7,051 nt of DNA from Desulfovibrio sp. (GCA_003525525.1 DQED01000357.1:213-7263), one strand, 5' to 3'. Positions 1-7,051 are shown, numbered from the stretch's first letter. A program made the numbers and translations. The notes: generated by a model not told the origin, from the letters alone.

Positions 1-680
1 TCGTTGAGCACGCCGTAGACCGGGATGGGGTAGGTGTCCTGGATGCCGCTGGTGAGGTCGCGCTCGCAGGCCACGGCAAGGATCAGCCGAGGCCGTTTTT
101 GCACCACGATGCGCCGGGCGATGGTGCCGCCCGTGGCGATGGCGATGTGCACGCCGTAGGCTTCGGAAAGCGTGATGAGCCCGTCCACCGGGCAGTTGCC
201 GCAGCGCTTGCAGTTGTTGATGTCGTAGGTGAGCCGGTGCAGGCAGCGGCTCGATTGCAGGCAGTGCGGCAGGAGCACGAGCACCTGGGTCGGTTGGAAG
301 CGGCCGACCGACGCGGCGACCATCTCGTTGTTGACCTTGATGAACGAGCCGCGCACCCGGCTTTTGGACAGGCGGAACAGCCGGGCGAAAATGGTCATGA
401 GCGGCAGGAAGACCTTGGCCATGACCCCGCGCAAATGGTCCGAGCCGAGGAAGGAGCGCCCGAGCGCCACGCTGATGGTCAGACCGATCGTGGCCCACAG
501 CACGAGCAGGATGGCGGAGGCGAAAAACGCCCCGAGCACCCAGGGCGCCAGGGGATGGATATTGGCAAGGCCGACGTAGGGGATGATCCAGATCAGGGCC
601 AATAGCGCGCACACGGCCAGTCCCGTGCCGCACAAAAGCCCTATGAAAAGCCGTTTTCTCGAGGGTTCGCTGCGTTCCAC
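1..680 (-). CDS. DUF116 family membrane protein with cysteine cluster (C-terminus cut off by window edge)
   Basis: Reading the minus strand from a GTG at 680 gives an open frame of 226 codons that leaves the window at base 1. Residues about 10-35 and 44-75 are two hydrophobic segments, predicted as membrane helices. A basic linker (about 100-112) follows, then a soluble domain recognisable as DUF116 (Pfam PF01976) by the cluster NNCKRCGNC (C157, C160, C163), the IATGGTIARR stretch (181-190) and the VACERDLTSGI stretch (203-213). Further cysteines lie at 140, 146 and 205, so a metal or Fe-S site is plausible but not shown. The biochemical function of the family is unknown to me. The start has GGGAG (686-690) five bases upstream and lies 26 bases after the fmt stop, so the gene is probably the next cistron of the aspS-def-fmt operon. 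The family assignment is firm; any role in translation is inferred from position only. Confidence 0.88.
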   Translation of the reverse strand, partial: MERSEPSRKRLFIGLLCGTGLAVCALLALIWIIPYVGLANIHPLAPWVLGAFFASAILLVLWATIGLTISVALGRSFLGSDHLRGVMAKVFLPLMTIFARLFRLSKSRVRGSFIKVNNEMVAASVGRFQPTQVLVLLPHCLQSSRCLHRLTYDINNCKRCGNCPVDGLITLSEAYGVHIAIATGGTIARRIVVQKRPRLILAVACERDLTSGIQDTYPIPVYGVLN

Positions 681-706
681 CAAAGCTCCCGATACTCCCG
701 CCGCGT

Positions 707-1735
707 TTACGCGGCTCCCCCGCTCTCCGGCGGCCCGCACACGGCCATGGCGTCGTCGTCGCACTTGCCGAGGTAACCGCAGGAAAAGGCCTTGGCGTCC
801 ATGGGCCGCTTGCCGGCCGGGACCACCGTGGGGATGAAATAGACGGCGTCGGCGCAGGCCACGCCGAGATGGCACTCGAGGAGCCCCAGGATGTCCCCGG
901 GTTTGGCCCCGGGCGGCAGCGGGCAGCCCACCCGGCCCGGATGGGCGATGATGCGCAGCGCTTCCTTGTCCGGGGCGGGCTTCCAGAAGAAAAACGCGCC
1001 CGGATGGGGCGTCATGGCCCGGATCTGGTTGTGGACTGCGGCAGCGGGTTGCGTCCAGTCGATGCGCGCCTCGGCCTTGTCGATCTTTTTCGCGTAGGTG
1101 ACCTTTTCCGGGTCCTGCTCGACCATGGGCACGCCGCCCGTGCGCAGGCGCCGCAGCGTATGCAGCAGAAGCCGTCCGCCAAGGTCGGCCAATTCGGCGC
1201 GAAGCGACCCGGCGGTGTCGGCGGGACCGATGGCCAGCACGCGCTGCATGATCATGGGGCCGGCGTCGAGCGCCGCCACCATGCGCATGATGGTCACGCC
1301 CGTGAGCGTATCCCCGGCGGCGATGGCCCGCTCGATGGGCGCGGCCCCGCGCCAGGCGGGCAGCAGCGAGGCGTGGACGTTTATGGGCATGAGCCGCGGG
1401 ATGTCGAGCACGGCCTGGGGCAGGATCATGCCGTAGGCGGCCACGATGAGCACGTCGGGCTTGTACGCGGCCAGGCGCTCCACCTCGGCCGGGTCCTTGA
1501 AGGACTCGGGCTGGTGGATGGGCAGGCCGGTCGTCAGCGCCAGGGTCTTCACCGCGCCGGGCTGGCACTTCTTGCCCCGGCCGCAGGGGCGGTCGGGCTG
1601 CGTGTAGACCGCGGCCACGGTCACGTCGTCGCATGCGAGCACGTGCTCGAGCACGGTCGCCGCGAACTGCGGCGTGCCCATGAAGACGGCTACGAGCCGG
1701 TCCGGTCCGCTTGTTCCTGCTGCTGCCTGGTCCAT
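707..1735 (-). CDS. fmt: Methionyl-tRNA formyltransferase
   Basis: This cytoplasmic enzyme transfers a formyl group from 10-formyl-tetrahydrofolate to initiator Met-tRNA. The 342-residue protein is slightly longer than the usual 310-320. The N-terminal Rossmann-like domain begins with VAVFMGTPQFA (15-25). The catalytic triad is visible as N119 and H121 in PINVHASLLP and D157 in ALDAGP. SLLP (123-126) and WRG (128-130) are family hallmarks. The C-terminal tRNA-binding domain ends with VPAGKRPMDAKAFSCGY (305-321), close to the family consensus. The ATG at 1735 lies inside def, so the genes overlap by 46 bp. It is favoured because the next ATG (codon 19) would remove the first beta strand, and GGGTG lies five bases upstream. 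Pairing with def is the classical arrangement: one enzyme adds the formyl group and the other removes it. Nothing looks broken. Confidence 0.97.
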   Translation of the reverse strand: MDQAAAGTSGPDRLVAVFMGTPQFAATVLEHVLACDDVTVAAVYTQPDRPCGRGKKCQPGAVKTLALTTGLPIHQPESFKDPAEVERLAAYKPDVLIVAAYGMILPQAVLDIPRLMPINVHASLLPAWRGAAPIERAIAAGDTLTGVTIMRMVAALDAGPMIMQRVLAIGPADTAGSLRAELADLGGRLLLHTLRRLRTGGVPMVEQDPEKVTYAKKIDKAEARIDWTQPAAAVHNQIRAMTPHPGAFFFWKPAPDKEALRIIAHPGRVGCPLPPGAKPGDILGLLECHLGVACADAVYFIPTVVPAGKRPMDAKAFSCGYLGKCDDDAMAVCGPPESGGAA

Positions 1736-2220
1736 CGCTTCACCCGTTTGTCGTACATGGCGCGCTTGAGCCGGCTGATCCGGTCGATGAAAAGCACGCC
1801 GTCGAGGTGGTCGATCTCGTGCTGGAGGCAGACGGCGAACAGGGCGTCGGCCTCGATCTCCATGGCCTTGCCGTCCAGGTCCAGGGCCGTGACGGTCACG
1901 TTGGCCGCCCGGCGCACGTTGGTGCGGTAGTCCCGCACCGAAAGGCAGCCCTCCTCGTCTTCCTGCTCGCCGCTGGCGGCGGTGACGACGGGGTTGACCA
2001 GGGTAATGAGCCCTTCGCGCTTCTCCGGCCCGGACAGGTCGATGACCACGAGCCGCAGCGACCGCCCGACCTGGGGCGCGGCCAGGCCGACGCCCTGGTT
2101 GGCGTACATGGCTTCGGCCATCTCCGCGGCGAGCTGCCGGATCTCCGGCGTGATCTTCGTGACCGGCGCGGCCTTTTTCGCCAGCACCGGGTGCGGGTAT
2201 TTCAGTATTTCAAGGGGCAT
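1690..2220 (-). CDS. def: Peptide deformylase
   Basis: This metalloenzyme removes the N-formyl group from nascent polypeptides in the cytoplasm. The 176-residue length is normal. All three family motifs are present: GVGLAAPQ (43-50), EGCLS (90-94) and HEIDH (134-138). The metal ligands are C92, H134 and H138, and E135 is the catalytic acid/base. The residues after motif 2 read VRDYRTNV rather than the common VPG type, a mild variation. The basic, Gln-rich tail (about 151-176) overlaps the start of fmt. The start is ATG at 2220, giving the typical N-terminus MPLEILKYPHPVL. An in-frame TTG at 2277 would add 19 atypical residues and is rejected. No good Shine-Dalgarno sits at normal spacing (a purine run AAGGATAA is too far upstream), and the aspS stop is only 4 bases away, so translation is probably coupled to aspS. 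Confidence 0.97.
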   Translation of the reverse strand: MPLEILKYPHPVLAKKAAPVTKITPEIRQLAAEMAEAMYANQGVGLAAPQVGRSLRLVVIDLSGPEKREGLITLVNPVVTAASGEQEDEEGCLSVRDYRTNVRRAANVTVTALDLDGKAMEIEADALFAVCLQHEIDHLDGVLFIDRISRLKRAMYDKRVKRWTRQQQEQADRTGS

Positions 2221-2224
2221 GATT

Positions 2225-4036
<1,812 letters not shown>

Positions 4037-4061
4037 GGAGTCATCCTTTTTTCACGAAGGC

Positions 4062-4090
4062 GGGGAAAAACCGTCCAACCGGCTTTCCCC
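4062..4090 (-). promoter_or_regulatory. Hairpin in the aspS leader
   Basis: In the minus-strand transcript, GGGGAAA and CCG pair with CGG and TTTCCCC around a 6-base loop (GTTGGA), interrupted by a small asymmetric bulge. The structure ends 25 bases before the aspS ATG, just ahead of the Shine-Dalgarno. A run of five T follows the inner CGG arm, which gives a faint attenuator look, but the T run is itself part of the outer stem. A regulatory role is speculative. No T-box or known riboswitch pattern is recognised. Confidence 0.4.
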
Positions 4091-4137
4091 CCCGCTTTGT
4101 TCTCTATGCGTATCGAACCCGAAAACTCTGTATATCG

Positions 4138-4200
4138 CCCCCCATCCAGGGGGCCCGGGGGGGATGATCCCCCCCGGCGGGGCCTGGGGCAGCGCCCCAG
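4138..4200. repeat. GC-rich palindromic intergenic element (REP-like candidate)
   Basis: The 181-bp gap between hisS and aspS has no gene. Its hisS-proximal part is built of adjacent palindromes. One is CCCCC/GGGGG around ATCCA (4139-4153). The second is a near-perfect 23-bp palindrome at 4155-4177 with 11-bp arms (CCGGGGGGGAT and its complement) around one central base. The third is CTGGGGC/GCCCCAG with a 3-base loop at 4184-4200. The modular, GC-extreme structure, unlike the AT-richer leader next to it (about 4098-4137), resembles dispersed REP-type elements. I have an impression of similar elements in Desulfovibrio intergenic DNA but cannot verify it here. As a transcript in the hisS-aspS direction it would fold strongly. 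Confidence 0.6.
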
Positions 4201-4206
4201 TTTTTT
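4184..4206 (+). terminator. Intrinsic-terminator-like hairpin facing the plus direction
   Basis: On the plus strand CTGGGGC, loop AGC, GCCCCAG is followed directly by six T, the form of a Rho-independent terminator. It lies two bases beyond a proposed module of the palindromic element and 11 bases from the hisS stop. The orientation is opposite to all genes here. In the hisS direction the same hairpin is preceded by A's and not followed by T's, so it would be a poor terminator for hisS. It could stop antisense transcription, or be an incidental part of the palindromic element. Confidence 0.5.
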
Positions 4207-4217
4207 CGCCTCTTCCC

Positions 4218-5483
4218 TTATTCGCCCTTGGCCTCTTCCAGCCGGGCGCGCAGGAAGGCGGCGAGCATGTCCTGGCCGACGGTTTCCTGGCCGCCGGCGC
4301 GCATGTCCTTGACGACCGCCGTGCCGGCGGCGAGCTCTTCCGTGCCGAGCACGAGGCAGAAGCGCGCGCCGGACTTGTCCGCGGCGCGCATCTGGCTTTT
4401 GACGCTCTTGGCGGCGAAGGGGGCTTCGCCGGAAAAGCCGGCCCGGCGCAGTTCCTGGGCGAGCTGCAAGCCGTGCGACAGCCCGGCGGCGTCGAGCACG
4501 GTCAGGAAGAAGTCCGGCGCGGCCGAAAGGTCGCGGTTGATCAGAAGCGCCAGCCGCTCCATGCCGCAGGCGAACCCCACGCCCGGCACGTCCGGGCCGC
4601 CGAGCGAGGCGACCAGGCCGTCGTAGCGTCCGCCGCCGGCCACGGAAGACTGCGCGCCGATGTCGCCGGAGACGATCTCGAAGGTGGTGCGCACGTAGTA
4701 GTCGAGCCCGCGCACCAGGCGCGGGTTGAGCACGTAGCGCAGCCCGGCCGCGTCGAGCGCGCCCTTGACCACGTCGAAGTGCGCGGCGCACTCCGGGCAG
4801 AGGTGGTCGGTGATTTTCGGCGCGTCGGCGGTGAACTCCCTGCACTGCGGCACCTTGCAGTCGAGCACGCGCAGGGGGTTGGTGAGCTTTCTGCGCATGC
4901 AGTCTTCGCAGAGCTGCTCCTTGTGCATGCCTTTTAAAAATTCGCGCAGCGCCTCGAGAAAGACCGGCCGGCACTGGCGGCAACCCAGGGAGTTGAGGTC
5001 GATCGAAAGATTGTCCAGTCCCAGCGCCCGCAGGTAGTGGTCGAGCATGAGCAGGATCTCGGCGTCGAGCAGGGCGTCCGGGGAGCCCACGGCCTCGACG
5101 TCGATCTGGTGGAACTGGCGCATGCGGCCTTTTTGCGGCCGTTCGTAGCGGAACATCGGGCCGTAGGCGAAATACTTCTGCAACCCTTCGCCGGTGCGCT
5201 TGTCTTCGATCAGCGCGCGCATGACGCCGGCCGTGGCTTCGGGGCGCAGGGTCAGGGAGCGGCCCTTGCGGTCCGGGAAGGTGTACATCTCCTTTTGCAC
5301 CACGTCGGTTTCCTCGCCGATGGAGCGGGCGAAGAGTTCGGTGCGTTCGAGCACGGGCACGCGCAGTTCCCTGTAGCCGTAGCGGGAGAAGACGTCGCGG
5401 GCGGTCTGCTCGATAAAGGAGAAGACGCCGGAATCCGGCGGAAAGAGGTCGGCGAAGCCTTTGATCTTCTGTATTTTTTCCAT
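4218..5483 (-). CDS. hisS: Histidyl-tRNA synthetase
   Basis: This cytoplasmic class II synthetase charges tRNA(His). The 421-residue length is typical. Motif 2 is seen in MFRYERPQKGRMRQFHQ (110-126). The histidine-specific HisA motif is RGLDYYVRTTFE (258-269, R258 being the expected catalytic Arg). GGGRYDGL (283-290) and motif 3 GVGFACGMERL (301-311) follow. The C-terminal anticodon-binding domain includes LVLGTEEL (377-384). The insertion domain carries four cysteine pairs (C168/C171, C192/C195, C209/C214, C229/C232), suggesting a structural zinc site. The start is ATG at 5483, giving the family-typical MEKIQKIKGFADL. An in-frame TTG at 5507 would add eight residues and has no better ribosome binding site. 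Neither start has a clear Shine-Dalgarno. A strong candidate promoter lies about 50 bp upstream. The 181-bp gap to aspS leaves open whether the two genes share a transcript. Confidence 0.97.
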   Translation of the reverse strand: MEKIQKIKGFADLFPPDSGVFSFIEQTARDVFSRYGYRELRVPVLERTELFARSIGEETDVVQKEMYTFPDRKGRSLTLRPEATAGVMRALIEDKRTGEGLQKYFAYGPMFRYERPQKGRMRQFHQIDVEAVGSPDALLDAEILLMLDHYLRALGLDNLSIDLNSLGCRQCRPVFLEALREFLKGMHKEQLCEDCMRRKLTNPLRVLDCKVPQCREFTADAPKITDHLCPECAAHFDVVKGALDAAGLRYVLNPRLVRGLDYYVRTTFEIVSGDIGAQSSVAGGGRYDGLVASLGGPDVPGVGFACGMERLALLINRDLSAAPDFFLTVLDAAGLSHGLQLAQELRRAGFSGEAPFAAKSVKSQMRAADKSGARFCLVLGTEELAAGTAVVKDMRAGGQETVGQDMLAAFLRARLEEAKGE

Positions 5484-5510
5484 GGAGCGTGGTCCGGGGG
5501 CGGTCAAACG

Positions 5511-5550
5511 CCGTGTCGTTAGAAAAGACGCACGAGAGTAGACGACACGG
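5511..5550. promoter_or_regulatory. Perfect 9-bp inverted repeat bracketing the hisS -10 box
   Basis: CCGTGTCGT (5511-5519) and ACGACACGG (5542-5550) are exact reverse complements separated by 22 bases. One arm lies in the -35/-10 spacer and the other just downstream of the expected start site, with centres 31 bp apart, close to three helical turns. This is the geometry of an operator for a repressor, although it could also be a DNA or RNA stem. No known regulator site is recognised. Confidence 0.5.
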
Positions 5551-5563
5551 GCCTTGTTGTCAA
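5535..5563 (-). promoter_or_regulatory. Candidate sigma-70 promoter of hisS
   Basis: On the minus strand a perfect -35 box TTGACA (5558-5563) is followed after exactly 17 bp by TACTCT (5535-5540), which keeps the TA....T core of the -10 box. Transcription would begin near 5528, giving a leader of about 45 bases before the hisS ATG. It sits in the 101-bp gap between the methyltransferase stop and hisS. This is the best promoter match I found in the window. Confidence 0.7.
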
Positions 5564-5584
5564 AAGCCGCGCCGCAGGCCCGTT

Positions 5585-6316
5585 TCAGCCCACGCAGGCC
5601 TTGGCCTTGAACGCGGGCAGGGGCGTCATGACGGGCGCGTCGGCAAGGCTCACGGTCGTGGCGCAGAACGCGCCCACGGGCAGGGACAGGATGGGGCTAT
5701 TGAACTGCCGCCAGGGCGCGGCCTCGCGCCAGGTGGACTTGGGGCCGGGGAGCACGGAGCGTGTGCGGCAGGGGCGGCGGCCCAGGGACGCGCGCAGCAG
5801 GCGTCCCATGCAGCAGGGCGTGAACCACTTGGCTTCGCGCAGGGGGCCGCGCGCGTGCCCCGGGAAAAAGCGCATGGCCAGGCCGTAGCAGGAAAAGCGG
5901 TTGAGGTAGCCGACGAGCAGCGCCTTTCTGGCCACGCGCGCGGCCTCGCGCAGCACGAGCCCCGGGTCGGGGCAGAATTCCAGCACGGTGAGCAGCACGC
6001 AGAAATCAAAGGCGTTGTCGTCGAAGGGCAGGTGGCCGGCGTCGCCTACGTGCAGGTCGGCCTTGTCGCCCATGCGCTGGCGCGCCGCCTCGAGCATGGC
6101 CGGGGAGGCGTCGAGGCCGTCCACGTCGAAGCCCGCGCCGTGCAGCACGTCGAGGAAAATGCCCGTGCCGCAGCCGATTTCCAGAAGCCGCTGGCCCCGG
6201 CGCGGCCAGCCGGCGGTCATGTGTTCGAGCAGCCGGATCTCGCGCGACAGGGCGAATGCCCCGGGCGGGGTCCGGAACCAGGCGTCGTAGCGTCTCGCGA
6301 TTTCGCTGTCCCACAT
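5585..6316 (-). CDS. Class I SAM-dependent methyltransferase, substrate unknown
   Basis: The 243-residue protein has the class I methyltransferase fold. Motif I is LLEIGCGTG (44-52), the SAM-binding loop. An acidic residue at the end of strand 2 is D70 in VDGLDAS. GDAGHLPFDD (91-100) and FDFCVLLTVLEF (104-115) correspond to motifs II and III, as in Methyltransf_11-type enzymes. The C-terminal third (about 140-243) is Cys/Arg-rich and unlike anything I recognise; it may form the substrate-binding cap. The substrate could be a small molecule, lipid/quinone or protein, and the sequence does not tell. The ATG at 6316 is chosen because AGGA (6322-6325) lies five bases upstream and the N-terminus MWDSEIARRYDAWF is family-like; an in-frame TTG at 6334 is rejected. 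It lies 121 bp after the lipoprotein gene and 101 bp before hisS, with promoter-like sequences on both sides, so it may be a single-gene unit. Confidence 0.85.
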   Translation of the reverse strand: MWDSEIARRYDAWFRTPPGAFALSREIRLLEHMTAGWPRRGQRLLEIGCGTGIFLDVLHGAGFDVDGLDASPAMLEAARQRMGDKADLHVGDAGHLPFDDNAFDFCVLLTVLEFCPDPGLVLREAARVARKALLVGYLNRFSCYGLAMRFFPGHARGPLREAKWFTPCCMGRLLRASLGRRPCRTRSVLPGPKSTWREAAPWRQFNSPILSLPVGAFCATTVSLADAPVMTPLPAFKAKACVG

Positions 6317-6325
6317 GGCTGTCCT

Positions 6326-6339
6326 GCGCCGCAAGGCGC
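6326..6339 (-). promoter_or_regulatory. Small hairpin abutting the methyltransferase ribosome binding site
   Basis: In the minus-strand transcript GCGCC and GGCGC pair around the tetraloop TTGC, immediately before the AGGA Shine-Dalgarno. The site itself stays outside the stem, so the hairpin might help present it rather than hide it. A five-pair stem is common by chance in DNA this rich in G and C. Confidence 0.3.
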
Positions 6340-6370
6340 TTGCTCCCTCGATACGTCACGGGTGGCGGCA

Positions 6371-6412
6371 CGGTTTCGGGCAGCGATAGCAGAAACCGGG
6401 GTGCGTTGGCAA
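6371..6412 (-). promoter_or_regulatory. Candidate methyltransferase promoter with inverted repeat across the -10 region
   Basis: On the minus strand TTGCCA (6407-6412) and TATCGC (6383-6388) are separated by 18 bp: a good -35 and a weak -10. A perfect 7-bp inverted repeat, CGGTTTC (6371-6377) and GAAACCG (6392-6398) with 14 bases between, places one arm in the spacer and the other just downstream of the -10 box. This is the same layout as at hisS but with a different sequence. The remaining part of the 121-bp gap (6413-6437, after the lipoprotein stop) is GC-rich with no convincing terminator. Confidence 0.4.
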
Positions 6413-6437
6413 AAGCCTCCGCGCCCGGCCCCCGCGC

Positions 6438-6842
6438 CTACTTGGGCAGCATCGGGTGCAGCGTGGCGCGGCCGCCGTAATTGTGCCAGACGCGGCCGTC
6501 CTTGACGAGGTAGGCGCTCGGTTCGGTGTCGCTGGTCATGCGGTCGCCGTTTATCGTGAACGGCATCCAGCCCTTGTGTTCCTCCAGGGTCTTGCCGTCG
6601 CGCCAGTCGTAATACACGGCGTACTTGTCGCCCTTTTTGAGCAGGCAATAGGTGTAGGTGTTGGGCCGGTTGTACTCCGAGGGCCGCGAACGCATGTGGC
6701 AGCCCAGAAGCAACGGATCGGGCTCCTTGACGACCTTGGCGTAGACCGTGGGTTCGCCGGCCAGTTCCGGGCTTTTGGCCATGGAGCCGGCGCAACCGGC
6801 AAGGACGAGCAAGAGAGCCGCGGCCAGGAAGGCGCGTCGCAT
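6438..6842 (-). CDS. Small predicted lipoprotein, function unknown
   Basis: The 134-residue protein begins with a classical lipoprotein signal: a basic MRR, a hydrophobic stretch FLAAALLLVLAG, and lipobox LAGC (14-17) with C17 as the predicted lipidated residue. The next residues (AGS) contain no Asp at +2, which in Gram-negatives favours sorting to the outer membrane. The mature domain of about 117 residues has many aromatic and charged residues (YTYCLLKKGDKYAVYYDW at 63-80, then GWMPFTINGD at 91-100), suggesting a small beta-rich periplasmic domain. C48 and C66 could form a disulfide. I recognise no family. The ATG at 6842 is secure: AAGGAG (6848-6853) lies five bases upstream. A promoter-like sequence precedes it. 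No clear terminator follows the stop. Confidence 0.85.
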   Translation of the reverse strand: MRRAFLAAALLLVLAGCAGSMAKSPELAGEPTVYAKVVKEPDPLLLGCHMRSRPSEYNRPNTYTYCLLKKGDKYAVYYDWRDGKTLEEHKGWMPFTINGDRMTSDTEPSAYLVKDGRVWHNYGGRATLHPMLPK

Positions 6843-6892
6843 AAGGACTCCTTGGGCTTGAGGCGTTGCGTGGAGGAAGCCGCCACCCTTCC

Positions 6893-6921
6893 TTGGTAGC
6901 GGCGGGGGCGCATCGCGTCAA
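6893..6921 (-). promoter_or_regulatory. Candidate promoter of the lipoprotein gene
   Basis: On the minus strand TTGACG (6916-6921, five of six -35 matches) and TACCAA (6893-6898, a weak -10) are separated by 17 bp. The leader of about 40 bases to the ATG contains a short stem GGAAG/CTTCC (6875-6879 with 6888-6892) of unknown significance. Confidence 0.45.
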
Positions 6922-6923
6922 TG

Positions 6924-6944
6924 CCGGGGGCCGGGGGCCGGGGG
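6924..6944. repeat. Three perfect 7-bp tandem copies of CCGGGGG
   Basis: Three exact head-to-tail copies lie just upstream of the lipoprotein promoter candidate and downstream of the possible gene end at 6970. With the GGACGC/GCGTCC inverted repeat at 6957-6978, these are the only structures I see in the non-coding stretch 6922-6969. Confidence 0.8.
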
Positions 6945-6969
6945 CTGCGGGACAGCGGACGCCCTTGCG

Positions 6970-7051
6970 TCAGCGTCCCGGCCGGGCGGGCCCGAAGTTG
7001 GGGCCGGGCTGTCGCGGCACGCCCGCCCCGGGTTGGGCCACTCCGAAGTTC
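6970..7051 (-). CDS. Possible C-terminal end of a Pro/Gly-rich protein (N-terminal part outside window)
   Basis: A minus-strand frame enters at 7050 and ends at a TGA (6970-6972), giving 26 residues. It starts NFGVAQPGAGVPR and ends PNFGPARPGR, so NFG recurs 17 codons apart, and GC is high at third codon positions. This looks like a low-complexity tail of a real protein. The sample is very short and another minus frame is also open here, so the call is tentative. A 6-bp inverted repeat GGACGC/GCGTCC (6957-6962 and 6973-6978) spans the stop but is not followed by a T run. Confidence 0.35.
   Translation of the reverse strand, partial: NFGVAQPGAGVPRQPGPNFGPARPGR

Noticed and set aside
869..1930. 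Long plus-strand open frame (353 codons) opposite fmt and def
   Set aside because: It is antisense to two certain genes, has low-complexity His/Gly/Arg-rich composition and no recognisable domain. Long shadow frames are expected in GC-rich DNA.
5481..5507. Upstream TTG start for hisS adding 8 residues
   Set aside because: It has no Shine-Dalgarno and yields a non-family N-terminus; the ATG at 5483 matches typical HisRS starts.
5564..5584. Possible terminator after the methyltransferase gene (GC-rich stretch then TTTT on the minus strand)
   Set aside because: The stem is only three or so pairs, and the T run overlaps the -35 box of hisS; this is not convincing.
6413..6440. Possible terminator after the lipoprotein gene (GC-rich stretch followed by four T on the minus strand)
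   Set aside because: Only about four complementary pairs can be found, and the T run is short and displaced.

Overview
The window is about 7 kb of very GC-rich DNA with every convincing gene on the minus strand. Gene content, the order hisS–aspS–def–fmt–DUF116 and the character of the proteins suggest a sulfate-reducing deltaproteobacterium of the Desulfovibrionaceae (a high-GC Desulfovibrio or Solidesulfovibrio-like organism). This assignment comes from recalled gene order and sequence flavour, not from a search.

Layout in the direction of transcription (right to left). At the right edge (6970-7051) there may be the last 26 codons of a Pro/Gly-rich protein. Next is a small predicted outer-membrane lipoprotein (6438-6842) with its own promoter-like sequence and a strong ribosome binding site. 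Then comes a class I SAM-dependent methyltransferase (5585-6316). A 101-bp gap holds a strong candidate promoter (TTGACA, 17 bp, TACTCT) bracketed by a perfect 9-bp inverted repeat. It drives hisS (histidyl-tRNA synthetase, 4218-5483). A 181-bp gap with GC-rich palindromes and hairpins separates hisS from a tight cluster: aspS (aspartyl-tRNA synthetase), def (peptide deformylase), fmt (Met-tRNA formyltransferase) and a membrane-anchored, cysteine-rich DUF116 protein that runs off the left edge.

The cluster is a translation operon. Two enzymes charge tRNA(His) and tRNA(Asp), Fmt formylates the initiator Met-tRNA, and Def removes the formyl group from the finished protein. AspRS carries the residues associated with non-discriminating enzymes (His in the RRDHGG loop, Gly in RPEG), so it probably also makes Asp-tRNA(Asn) for a GatCAB amidotransferase encoded elsewhere. 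The DUF116 protein is the only uncharacterised member of the operon and the most attractive target.

I see no RNA genes, CRISPR array, insertion sequence or prophage. The window is mostly conserved core genome. The points of interest are the DUF116 linkage, the operator-like inverted repeats at two promoters, the palindromic element between hisS and aspS, and the AspRS specificity signature.
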